NCBI GenBank assembly: GCA_964035575.1
Contig: OZ037907.1
Location: 186,001 to 250,000 of the forward strand
Length of the DNA stretch: 64,000 bases
Direction: 5' to 3'
Source: Rhynchopus sp. YZ270_cl-10
Taxonomy: Eukaryota; Euglenozoa; Diplonemea; Diplonemida; Diplonemidae
In this document: positions 20,433 through 29,985 of the stretch, in pieces
Numbering within the stretch: the first letter of the stretch is position 1
Layout of the letters: the number at the start of each line of letters is the position of its first letter
Made by a program: the position numbers and the translations under genes
Notes under the pieces: model-generated
Database searches by the model: none
The model's input: only the letters and a program-made list of their open reading frames with translations
What the model was told of the DNA's origin: nothing

Positions 20433-20933
20433 AGTCCCCTGGCGGCCAACAGAAGATGATATAAAAAAAAGAAAAGTTTATAAGATGAAAACCCTCAGTA
20501 AATGAACTCTCGTGCTGATCACATTTCGTTTATACGGAGCATCAGAGCATCAGCTGCGCGGGGCCAGGTGGAAATGGTCAACAGGATAGCCAATGTGTCA
20601 GGAGGGGACCCAAACACTGCGACGGGACCGACTGGACTCGCCCTTGTGCAGTCCTACAACGAAGATTCCACAAGGGCGTTTGTCAAGGATGATGCCCAAT
20701 ACAGTAGGAAAAGTAATATTGGCGAGGAAAGGAGCGGTGTTTAGTACTTTGTTTTGCTTTTTTTTTGTGTGTTTTTTTTAAAAAAACTTTTTTTTTTTCC
20801 GTTGGTTTCAAAAAATTCCATTATTTTTGTCGTTATTCTTCAAAAATGGGGAAGGGGGGGGATCAAGATAAAGTTTCTTCCCCCTTCTGCAAGGGGTCTG
20901 GGAGAACTGCTTTTTTTTGTTTTTGTTTTTTTT

Positions 20934-20998
20934 GAAAATTTGGTTGAACTCAGTATAGACACCCACCAAAGATGTGGGTTCTGGTACTCAACTCAGAT
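20934..20998 (+). repeat. Module C copy
   Basis: GAAAATTTGGTTGAACTCAG, TATAGACACCC, with a diverged 3' part. Confidence 0.45.
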
Positions 20999-21278
20999 TC
21001 ATTTATTTCTCTTTTTTTTTTTTTTACGAAATATTGTTTTGTCTTCCCCCTCCCCCTCCCCGATATTCGCTAATGTCGCCGCTTCAGTACAGGGCGGGTT
21101 CTTTGCTTTCAGTGAACCTTTTTTTTTGGGGTAGTGAAGTCCACCCACTACCCACCTCTCGAGAGTTTTCTCGCAACCTGCATAAACCCAACAGAGCAGT
21201 CATACGACTGCAACGGAAAAAAAAGAGGGAAAAAAAACACACCGATAAAAAAAAGATAAAGAAATTATGAGACGAACT

Positions 21279-21297
21279 TAAGCCTCTCTCGAGCTTA
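21279..21297 (+). repeat. Mini-hairpin A8
   Basis: Stem TAAGC/GCTTA, loop CTCTCTCGA. A second partial copy (CTCTCTCGAGCTTAGTCACC) follows at about 21346-21365. Confidence 0.55.
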
Positions 21298-21419
21298 GTC
21301 TGATTAGATTATTTGGTTTATTCATCAGTCATTTGTTTTTTTTTCTCTCTCGAGCTTAGTCACCTTGAGCAAAACAAAAACAAAAACAAAAAAAAAACGA
21401 TCGGCAGTAGGATAGGACA

Positions 21420-21610
21420 CGGATGCTGCCAGATCTGGCCAGATTTGGGGGCCAATTTCCCAGATCTGGCTCGTTTTCCAGATGTGGAGATCTTGTTTCC
21501 AGATCTGGCCAGATCTGGCCAGATCTGGGAATCTGGGAAATTTTTTTTTTTCAAAAAAAAAAAAACCCCCCAGATCTGGCCAGATCTGGAAATCTGGCCA
21601 GTTTTTTTTT
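21420..21610. repeat. CCAGATCTGG palindrome array 1
   Basis: About seven complete or partial copies of the self-complementary 10-mer CCAGATCTGG, in two groups separated by T and A runs (about 21540-21568). Starts CACGGATGCTGCCAGATC. An inverted counterpart is at 24430-24615. Confidence 0.85.
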
Positions 21611-21740
21611 TTTTTCTCAGATTTCTGGCTATTGTCTCCAGGGAAAGGGACTCTCGAATTTTTTTTTTCGCCCCTAAATAGGGCTAATTTCGACGATTTG
21701 AGGCCATTTAAAGCAAAATTTGGCACTTTTGAGCATCTGT
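21600..21740 (+). repeat. Dispersed repeat, copy 1
   Basis: ATTTCGACGATTTGAGGCCA, AAATTTGGCACTTTTGAGCA. The complement recurs at 45930-46060 inside an intron. Confidence 0.8.
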
Positions 21741-22430
21741 GGGGGTCTAAAACGTGGTTTTGCGAACCCGAAATTTCGTGGTTTTTACCAAAGACAAGTC
21801 GATTTTTGAAAAATCCCGAAAAAAAAAATTTTTTTTATCCGGGAAAATTTTGACCCCTGAGTAGGGTTTTTGTGCACCAAAAAGTGCAAAAAAACGCAAG
21901 AGTCGGGTGTTTTGACGATCTGGGGTACCGCCATATGCACTACAGGGGCCCACAATTTCGACTTTTTCTTAGCAATTTCCTTCATGTCTTTTCCTGCCTG
22001 CCTTCATAATTTTTTTTTCGATTTTTGGCAAAGGCAAATCTCAGGCAAAAAAAATTCACCCCTGATAGTGGGTCCTTGGGTGTCCAAAGATGCCAAAAAC
22101 ACAAAATTTTTGATGTTTTGACCATCTGTGGGCGCCTAAAACGCACTTCTCTGCCCAAAAAATGAATATCGATTTTTCCTTAGCGTTTTTATAGACGTGG
22201 TTTTTGGGTATTTTTTCGCAAAGGGAAAAAAAAAAATATCAACCAAAATAGTGGGTCCTTGGGTGACCAAAAATGCAAAAAAAACGCATTTTTTTGGTGT
22301 TTTGACCCTTCAGAACCACCCAAAACGCACTTTTGTGTACCAAAACACGCATATTTCACATTTCCTTAGCAATTCCTTCACAAGTGCAAGGTGATTTTTG
22401 ACCAAACTAATTTTGTGCACTTTTTTTGTG
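21660..22430 (+). repeat. Degenerate tandem repeat, ~185-bp period, about four units
   Basis: Recurring landmarks are AGTGGGTCCTTGGGTG, TGCAAAAAAACGCA, TTTTGACCATCTG, CTAAAACGCACTT, and ATCGATTTTTCCTTAGC. Units start near 21665, 21852, 22050 and 22240. They are well diverged, hence old satellite-like DNA. No coding capacity. Confidence 0.65.
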
Positions 22431-22974
22431 GTCACGTGACGCTAAAATCCTCTCCGTGATGCGAGAATTACATGTGAGAATGCGATAATGATTCTCGCGT
22501 GCGAACGCCCAAAACCACGAAGGAGGACGCAAGCAAGGCTTCAGTGCACTTAGGTACAGGATGCGTCGTTTTCAGTTACAAAAAAGGGTACTGTGAAGCG
22601 GTTGAGGCACACACACACACACACACAGACCCGTTGCAAAATGCATCTGGGACCCACGCTAGACCCCCTAAAAGCTGTAAAACCATATATTTCCATCTCG
22701 CGACCCCAGCGGATGTGGACTGAGGTGTTTTTTTTTGGGTGTTTAGAAAGGTTTTTGTCCGATTGGAGAATTTTTTCGGTAAGTGTTGCATTTTGTCCCC
22801 CTGAGTGTGCACTCAGAAAACACTCATCAATAAAACGACCTTTCTGTTCGGTAAAAAATAGTTATTTTCTATGGGTTTGTCGTGCAGTGATGTTCTTTGT
22901 ACCTGGAGAGTGGGCCGAGTGCAAGGTATGTTTTTAACCCCCCGGTTTTCTCCCTTTTCGACATGTCCGCTATT

Positions 22975-23180
22975 TTTTTGATAAAACAACTTGTTGTCAA
23001 TTCTAAAAAGATTGGAGGCAGCGCTGCAGGGCAAACAAAACGGATTGAAAAAAACAGAAGCTTGCTTGTTTTCTTTGAGTACTCAATTAACCACAACAAC
23101 CGTACTTCAGTTTAACATATTTTTTCACCTTTTTGTTTTCCCGGCTTTGAGCGCACAAACAAAAGACCCGATCTTTTTAG
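22975..23180 (+). repeat. 200-bp dispersed repeat, copy 1
   Basis: GATAAAACAACTTGTTGTCA, GAGTACTCAATTAACCACAA, TTTTCCCGGCTTTGAGCGCA. The complement is at 46300-46490, nearly identical apart from a few small indels. Confidence 0.9.
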
Positions 23181-24429
23181 CTATTTTTTTTTTTTTTTGT
23201 CTACAAAAATGTCACTTTTACGTTTAAGGGGTACGGGGCGGCTTCTTGTTTGTTTTTTTGTTGTAGTCTCTACTTTTACATTCAATTTCTCTTAACAGGT
23301 ACCCGAACCTACGACCCTTCATCGTGACAGCGAAGCAGTGCCGACGGAAGAGCTGGTGCAATTATTTCAAAACCAGGTGGCGATCGTAAAAGTCGGGTTT
23401 ATATACCAACTTTTCCATTGTTAACCCATAGACCACCCTAATTATTATGAAACTCTTAGTCAGTCACTGCTATAGCCATTTAACCCAGGGAGCATAGCTA
23501 GTGCAAGAAATTCGACTTCGGGATCCGGAAAGTCTGTCCTCTGCTCTTGCGGAGGACTAGGCACAAGAAAATATTGCGTTCCCCCAGAAAACCAATTTTT
23601 GTCAGAGTAATTTTTGCCCAGGGCATGCTCTTGAAGCATGGCGGCTTGGTGTGAGAAGGGGCAGTGTGTTGTTTTGTTCTAGATTTCAACGGTTGTTAGA
23701 ACGAGTCAAGTGGATGCTTATCTAAACACTGACTTTAGTACAGACCCGAGAGATCACACATGACTTTGAGGAAAGAACAAAGCAATGCATCTGTACCCGC
23801 ACGCCAGGTTGTAGTTACTTCAGAATTTTCTTAAGTTTGCATGAACGAGGAGGGGCGAATCATTCTTCGGGAACCATTAGCTGTATACCATGGAATGATT
23901 TTCTCAAAAACACCACGTGGGGGCTGAATTCAATCCCTTAAGAATTGCGAATTCAGCCTTTGTAGAAGGTACGTCTTACTTGTACTTGTACTTGTATGCC
24001 GTGTCCACCCTTCTCGACCTTACCGGTTCACATGTACGAATAATATTAGGCAGTGGTAACACCCTTCTCAATTGTGCAAACTTAAGAATTTTCTGCTGGA
24101 ACTTACCAAAATCGATTTTCTTTCACCCCAAACACCCGCAACACCCCACCTGCTACTTCGGTAGCCTGTGTTGTTGGGAGTTGGTTCTCATGTTGATCCC
24201 CAGTGTTTTGCACTGCTTCTTCTGAGCCCAACGCTGTTTGGCCTGTCGACGTAATAAATACGAAGACAGGGCGGCGGTGCCAACAATTTTCCGATGATGT
24301 AACGTTTATCTGATTGATTTATCGTTTGATATACCTTGTGTGTGTCTTACTTCGTAACTTGCACACACGAGCAACGTATATTGAACGGTACTTCAAGCGA
24401 TACTTCGTTATGTCATTGGGGTACCTGGA
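23181..24429. other. Gene-free stretch
   Basis: No gene recognised. A tRNA-like piece at 23297-23345 (complement contains GTAGGTTCGGGTACC and CTGTCAC) lacks a foldable cloverleaf. Otherwise mixed sequence. Confidence 0.45.
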
Positions 24430-24615
24430 AAAAAAAATTTTCCCAGACGTCCCAGATCTCCCAGATTTGGCCAGATCTGGCCAGATCTGGCCAGATCTGG
24501 GACGTCTGGGAAAATTTTTTTTTCAAAAAAAAAAAAATTTTTTTCCAGATCTGGCCAGATCTGGGCGGCCCAGATCTGGAGATCTGGCCAGATCTGGCAG
24601 CATCCGTGATAGGAT
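24430..24615. repeat. CCAGATCTGG palindrome array 2 (inverted relative to array 1)
   Basis: Two groups of CCAGATCTGG units around T and A runs, ending GGCAGCATCCGTGATAGG, the complement of the start of array 1. The left part also contains CCCAGACGTCCCAGATC mirrored as GATCTGGGACGTCTGGG. Confidence 0.85.
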
Positions 24616-24829
24616 AGAAACGCATTTTTTTTTTTTTTTTTTTTTTTTTAAAGCAAAAAAGCAAAGGTAAAAAAAAAAACAAAACGTAATAGGCGGGCAA
24701 GGCAAAACAAAGAAAGAAACCCATACACCGTGTCCTGAGAGACGCTGAAAAAAAAAAAAGACAAATTCAATACTTACTACTTTAGCAAAATAGTAAGTAG
24801 TAACTAAAGAGAGGAGAAAAGCTAAGACT

Positions 24830-24850
24830 CTAAAGCCTGTTGTTGCGTAG
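24830..24850 (+). repeat. Mini-hairpin A9
   Basis: CTAAAGC, CTGTTGTT, GCGTAG, then TCACC. CTA/TAG and GC/GC pair. Confidence 0.45.
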
Positions 24851-24982
24851 TCACCTGAAAAGAAAATTGGAGAAAAAGAAGAATGGGCCGGATCCATTTT
24901 TCGAGGAATTGATGCAGTCCTAATGGACCTTCAATTCCGGAACTATAAAAAAAACAAAACAAAAAAAAAAAATTGAAAAAAA

Positions 24983-25007
24983 AGATGGATAACTCTCATG
25001 CACACAT
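24983..25007 (+). repeat. Mini-hairpin A10
   Basis: Outer stem GATG/CATC around an ACTCTCATGCACA-type interior. Confidence 0.4.
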
Positions 25008-25030
25008 CTATGAAACGAAACGTTAGGAGA

Positions 25031-25049
25031 CTAAGACTCTTAGGCTTAG
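25031..25049 (+). repeat. Mini-hairpin A11
   Basis: Stem CTAAG/CTTAG, loop ACTCTTAGG, then CCAC. Confidence 0.5.
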
Positions 25050-25699
25050 CCACAAAAAAAAAAAAAAAATAAATAAATAAATGAAATACTCCCCCTTCTT
25101 TATTTATTCGTTGTTTGTTGTTTGTTGATCGCATCCCTCCGCACTTTTCCAACTTGGTTGATCGCATCCGTCCGCACTTTTTTTTTTTTTTTTTTTTTTT
25201 TCAAACCCCAAAAGTCCCGAAAACCCCGAAAAACCCGCGTCCTGAAGTACGGTGGAGAGGTGGAGCACAAGGGGGGAAGGGGAAAACGGTAAAACTCATG
25301 ACAATCGACGAGCGCGTCTTTCATTTCCAGACGTATTGCATACTCGTACAAAATAAAAGGAGAAACTTGGCAGGTGGAGCAACATAACCAAGAAGAGAGA
25401 AAAAAAAAAACAAAAAACAAAGTTAGTTTCACATACTTTCAATGAGAAAGTACAAAAGGACGTCCGAAACAAAATACATCCAATAAAGGCCGATTATTTC
25501 CCACACAAAAATTTTTTTGTGTTGGTATATAGACAAGAAGTAGTCGGTAATACAACTTCTCGCCAAAAAAAAAATTTTGCAACAGGCTTCCCTGCACACA
25601 ACAAAAAAAGAAAAACCTCCTAGTTGCGCACCTCACTTACAGAGGTATCCAAAATAGTCGGGGTTACAAAAAAAAAGAAAAAAAAAACGAGGTTTTTTT

Positions 25700-25795
25700 T
25701 CACGGGTTGCCTACGATTGTAGTATAATCGTAGTACGATCAAAAAAAAAGCGACGATCGTAAAATTTCGTACTACGATCGTAGACAACCCGTGTT
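25700..25795. repeat. Imperfect palindrome, likely tiny MITE
   Basis: CACGGGTTGCCTACGATTGT pairs with its mirrored end TACGATCGTAGACAACCCGT. Outside it, GTTACA (about 25660) mirrors TGTAAC (about 25800). Non-coding. Confidence 0.65.
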
Positions 25796-26158
25796 TTTTT
25801 GTAACCAAAAAAGAAGAAGGAAAAATTTGGTTCATCCAAGCTTCATCTGATGCCTTGTACCGGGCCCTTACATTACTAACAAACAAAAAAAAACCAAAAA
25901 GACAAAGTGTGGGGAAGAATGCATGGGGGGAGAGAGAATGTTGGATTAAATTTGTTACATTTGTTATAATTTTTTCGTTATGCAGTTTGTTTTTCCCTTC
26001 TTCGACAAAAACCTTGAGGAAGAAGGAGGGGAGAGAGAGAGAGAGAGGAGTGTCGAGAGGGCACAAAAGCTCCATTTTTAAAAAGGGCAGCTGGAGATGA
26101 GACGATAGAGAGGAAAAAACCAAAGTTTAAAAAAAAAATGGTTTTGTCACTGCTGGGC

Positions 26159-26175
26159 TAAATCTCTCTTGTTTA
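26159..26175 (+). repeat. Mini-hairpin A12
   Basis: Stem TAAA/TTTA, loop TCTCTCTTG, then TCACC. Position-equivalent to CTAAGC/GCTTAG in others but with different paired bases. Confidence 0.5.
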
Positions 26176-26451
26176 ATCACCTTCATCGCAAAACAAATAG
26201 AAAAAGCAAATAGACCCAGCGTTTTTTTTGACACAGTCTTTCAATCTCCGTTGTTTTTTTTTGTTTTTGAATAAATGAATAATTGACGTGGAGACGCCTC
26301 ACTTTTTTTTATGTGAGTTCCATGCAGCCAATCTCTTTTCATTTCATTGAATACAGTTTTTGTTGGTTGTGAATTTTTTTTTTTTTGATGAATTCAGAAA
26401 AACAAGAGGGCAAACAAATAAGGCAAAAAAATACAAAAAGCCCGCTCGTGA

Positions 26452-26535
26452 AAACAGTGTACCTTGGTACAGTGACCGGTGCACCGGGGGTGGACCCCCA
26501 ACCATGCAGTCCTCCATCCATTTCGAGGTACATCT
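26452..26535 (+). repeat. Module D copy
   Basis: AACAGTGTACCTTGGTACAG, TGACCGGTGCACCGGGGGTG, ACCATGCAGTC. The leader AATACAAAAAGCCCGCTCGT resembles a degenerate mini-hairpin. Confidence 0.65.
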
Positions 26536-26647
26536 GAAAATAAAATAATAGTTGACAGCGAAAAGTACCGCCTGAGCTCACAAAGAGAAACGGGAAGTCT
26601 CTCTGACCTTTTTTTTTTTTGGGGGGGGGATTTTTTTCTGATGAATA

Positions 26648-27135
26648 TGGTGCTTCCCGGGGGGTATGCATTTCACAAATTTTCAATTCAATTCACAACT
26701 TTTCACAACTATTCACAACTTTTCACTACCCTTTTTTCTCTCGTTGGTGAAGCTCTTAAACGCCGGCATTTGCATTTCCGGAATCCGTACGGCCAGTGGT
26801 GGGGTCAATTTGCCGAAATGGACAAGTTCTCGTCATTTCCGCACATCACACAGTACACAGGTACACAGGTACACCACATCACGTTCTATCTTGTGAATCC
26901 CAGCGTACCCCTCAATGGGTGGGTCACCACCCCGCCCAAAAAAAAAAGCACACACAAAAAAAAATCAATTCACAACTTTTCACAACTATTCACAACTTTT
27001 CACATTTTTTCACAATTTTTCACCACTTTTCACCAGCCTTCACAATTTTGTAGCGGTTTTCGTGTTGTGAAAATTTGTGAAAACTTGTCACATTTTGTGA
27101 AAATTTGTGAAATGCACACCCCCCGGGAAGCACCA
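26648..27135. mobile_element. 488-bp TIR element with 5-bp target duplication
   Basis: TIRs begin TGGTGCTTCCCGGGGGGT and extend about 40 bp (TGCATTTCACAAATTTTCA). GAATA flanks both sides (26643-26647, 27136-27140). Subterminal DNA is full of short TTCACAACT/TTGTGAAAA repeats pointing inward from each end. The interior (26765-26830) is related to the tandem block at 6830-9540, and 26864-26904 matches 53081-53122. No transposase frame. Confidence 0.8.
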
Positions 27136-27359
27136 GAATATTTTGTTTTTTGAAAGGGGGGGGAAAAAACTGTTGGGAGATTGTGGTCGTCGCATCCTTT
27201 CGTGCAATATCCCACTACTCCTGGTGTGTACAAATAAAATAATTTTTTTTTTGAAGTAATTGACGGATAAATTGAAGAGGGTACAAAAAATAGTCAAACA
27301 TAGTAAAAAATAGTCAAAAAAAAAAATAAACAAAAAATACAAAAATAATATAATAGAAC

Positions 27360-27372
27360 GCACCCTTCGTGC
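27360..27372 (+). repeat. Mini-hairpin A13
   Basis: Perfect GCAC/GTGC stem, loop CCTTC, followed by ACACACATCTCGTC. Confidence 0.4.
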
Positions 27373-27893
27373 ACACACATCTCGTCAAGGCAACGGCGTG
27401 AAAAAGATTTTTTTTTTTTTGCTCGCTTTTTTTTAGACATGAATTTTTTTGTATTCCCGAAAGTGCCAATATTGACAGGTCTCCGACAGGTCCCAGATAG
27501 ACCTTCGGTAACATCAAGTTTGCAAGTTTTCAAAATACAAAAACGCCTAGTGTGGAAGTAGGCCTCGGCCCTGGGAGAGAGAGAGAGAAAAAAAAATGGA
27601 GGAAAATAATGAAGCTAACGTTACAGTCTCTATACTGGTAAAAAGTCGCAACAAGGTGGAGGGGAAGCACCCATATATATATTTTTTTTACATAAAAAAA
27701 GGATGGGAGCAATGTTGTTTTTGTCACATATACCAGGGAATTGGGCTTCATCAGTTTGGGAAAAAGAAATGTTATCGCAAGAAATAACAAGGGGTCATAA
27801 TGCATTTGCATGCGTAATAGTGGCAGGGGGTGAGGGGGGAAGAATAGCGGGGGGAGAGTGTATGTCACAAAAAATAAAAGTTATAAAATGAAT

Positions 27894-27915
27894 CTAAGCC
27901 ATCACTCTGGCTTAG
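27894..27915 (+). repeat. Mini-hairpin A14
   Basis: Perfect 7-bp stem CTAAGCC/GGCTTAG, loop ATCACTCT, leader TATAAAATGAAT, trailer TCACC. One of the clearest members. Confidence 0.7.
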
Positions 27916-28137
27916 TCACCTATTACAACAGAACAGAGACGCTGAAAGAAAGCCCACACATCTTTGAAATAAAAAAATGCTCTTTTTTTGTGGGTATTTC
28001 AATCCCCATCACCCTTCTCTCTCTACCTCTTTATGGTTGTTTTTTTTGTTTGATAAATTATTGGAGTAGTGTAGTTGCCTCGGTTGTGTTGCCACAGTTT
28101 GTGCAATCTTCACTGTCATTCTTTTTTTTTTTTTTTT

Positions 28138-28190
28138 TTGAAAACTTGGTTGTATTAGTGTAGCCACCCTAGAGTGTGATCCGCTAATAA
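28138..28190 (+). repeat. Module C copy
   Basis: GAAAACTTGGTTGTATTAGT, GTAGCCACCCTAGAGTG. Confidence 0.65.
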
Positions 28191-29233
28191 ACCTTTTTTT
28201 TTTGTTTGTAACCGCAAAATAACAGCTGAAAAGGATGAGGAGACGGGATACACATCGCAAAATGCCTTTTTTTTACTCCGTTCCAAATCGTGGTTTTTGC
28301 TGTATTTTATTTATTTGCTGAGCTACAGTTAAAAGTAGCGTGGAAAAAAAAAGGGTGCCTAGTAGCCGTGGAAGTAACTGTGGACAGGAGAGGAGAAGAA
28401 GTGGAGAGAGAGAGAGAGAGAAAGGGAGAAAGAGCCTGTTGAAAGTGTCACGTTGTGTGTGTGTGTGTGTGTGCTTTGTGGTCGGCTGTATGTCGTTATG
28501 TAAAGGAGAAGAGGGGGTTTCTGAGCCAGGGTGAAGATCTTTTGCGTCATTGTTTTTTTCCCCTCACAATCTTCACCCCTTTTGTTCACAGCCCTCTTCA
28601 GTTCATCATTTTATGTTTGCACAAAATTTTGTTTTTTGGAAAATATCGAAAATAAAATAAAACCACACCACGTTCACTAATGCCGGACACACTATTTTAT
28701 TTTGATAGAATAGCCCGTTGGGGCTAGGTGTTCATGGTGTAGTTTGCGGAGATGTGCCAGTAGTTGTTTTGGCTTTTTTTTTTTTCGTTTTTTCTTTTTT
28801 TCCCGACAATCACAGGAGATTATATAGAGGGGGTTTTTTTTGTAACCTTGTTGGGTTACCTGGCCTGACTTGGAATGTTTTTCCTTTGCAAAAAATATAT
28901 TTTTTGCGTAGTCGCACAAAAGACCCCCTATATACCCCCCCCCCCCTGCAATCACCTACAAGAATCCCCTTCTGGGAAGCTAGAAGGTCTGTGCTCATTT
29001 TTTTAATTTTAATTTTTTTTCCTTTTTGGAGTTTTATGTTATGAATGTTATGTTGGGGTTGTGTCCGATAAACACAACCCACTCTAGCTTTGTTTGTTAC
29101 GCGTTATATAATGTAAGAAAAAACGTTTTTCTTGTCATTTTTTTTTGTTTTAAATTTTCATTTCTTTTTTTTGATTTCTTTATTTCAGTTGGTTTTGTCC
29201 ACATTTTGTTTTGGTTGCATCGTTGTTACTTTT

Positions 29234-29290
29234 TTTGAAAATTTGAAAATGTATAGTGTAGACACCCCGAGGATGAGGACCTCCACTATA
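29234..29290 (+). repeat. Module C copy
   Basis: TTGAAAATTTGAAAATGT, ATAGTGTAGACACCCCGAGG, CCTCCACTAT. Confidence 0.55.
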
Positions 29291-29627
29291 TATTTTAAAA
29301 AAGACTAAAAAAAAAGGAGGGGTTTTTTTTTGTTGAAAATATCTCCGCCCGTTTGTGCAAAAAACTGACATCAAATCATACATCATTTATCTCCTACTAT
29401 GCCCTTTTGACCCACCAGGTGAGGAGGAGAATACAACAACAAAAGAACAATACAACCCGTAAAAAAAAATAATAAAAATTCGGAAGGGAGAAAAAAAAAA
29501 AAAACCATGGGGGGAAAGGAGGCGGCAGGGGGAGAGAGGAGGAACAAGGGGAACAAAAAGAGGGCTGCTTGCGCATGGCACTTCCCTTTTCATCTTTTTT
29601 CTTCTTTTTTTTTTCTTTTTCTTTCTT

Positions 29628-29682
29628 TTGAAAACTTGGTTGTATTAGTGTAGACACCCGAGGATGAACTCCACTATCATCT
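29628..29682 (+). repeat. Module C copy
   Basis: GAAAACTTGGTTGTATTAGT, GTAGACACCCGAGGATGAAC, TCCACTAT, about 300 bp past the DPYD stop. Confidence 0.65.
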
Positions 29683-29985
29683 TTTTTTTTTCTTCATTTT
29701 CCTTTCTTGGGAGGGAGGATGTGGGGGGGCATATGGGATTTTGTTAGGACCTAGAATAGACAATTTTAAAAAAAATCCTTTCGCTTCGTTTTAAAATAGT
29801 GTGAAGTAGTGCACAACACACGACACACACACACACCATTTGGGCATTGTTTCAGAACTACCCACCACTGTATTCAACACAAGAATGCTCTCTCTCCACC
29901 CCTCTCTTTTCTCTCTGAATATTTTTCTGTTAAAAACCCATCAGAACACATCAAAAAAACCCTTTCAAGCAAGCTGAACAACGTT

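Larger units (their letters stand above)
20310..21400. other. Gene-free stretch upstream of UFD1
   Basis: Holds copies of modules B and C, a mini-hairpin and a diverged hairpin-like segment at 20490-20518 (ACTCTCGTGCTGATCACA). A 243-nt ORF (20502-20744) shows no recognisable motif. The remainder is homopolymer-rich. Confidence 0.5.
24616..26451. other. Gene-free stretch
   Basis: A/T-run-rich DNA with four mini-hairpins, a 24-base T run (about 25180-25201), a palindrome (25700-25795) and a GA microsatellite (26034-26050). No supported gene. Confidence 0.5.
27141..29985. other. Gene-free stretch downstream of DPYD
   Basis: Contains two mini-hairpins, three module-C copies, GA (27570-27590, 28398-28422) and GT (28454-28472) microsatellites, and homopolymers. 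The final 300 bp is presumably 3' flank of DPYD. Confidence 0.5.

Noticed and set aside
21420-21610. CRISPR-like appearance of the palindrome array
   Set aside because: Units are 10-bp palindromes directly abutting, without unique spacers, in a eukaryotic context.
23297-23345. Possible tRNA on the minus strand
   Set aside because: The complement has a B-box-like GGTTCGGGTACC and an anticodon-loop-like CTGTCAC, but anticodon and D stems do not pair and no acceptor stem forms.
26660-27120. Telomere-like TTCACAACT repeats
   Set aside because: They are short, irregular and inverted toward the centre of a TIR element with a target duplication.
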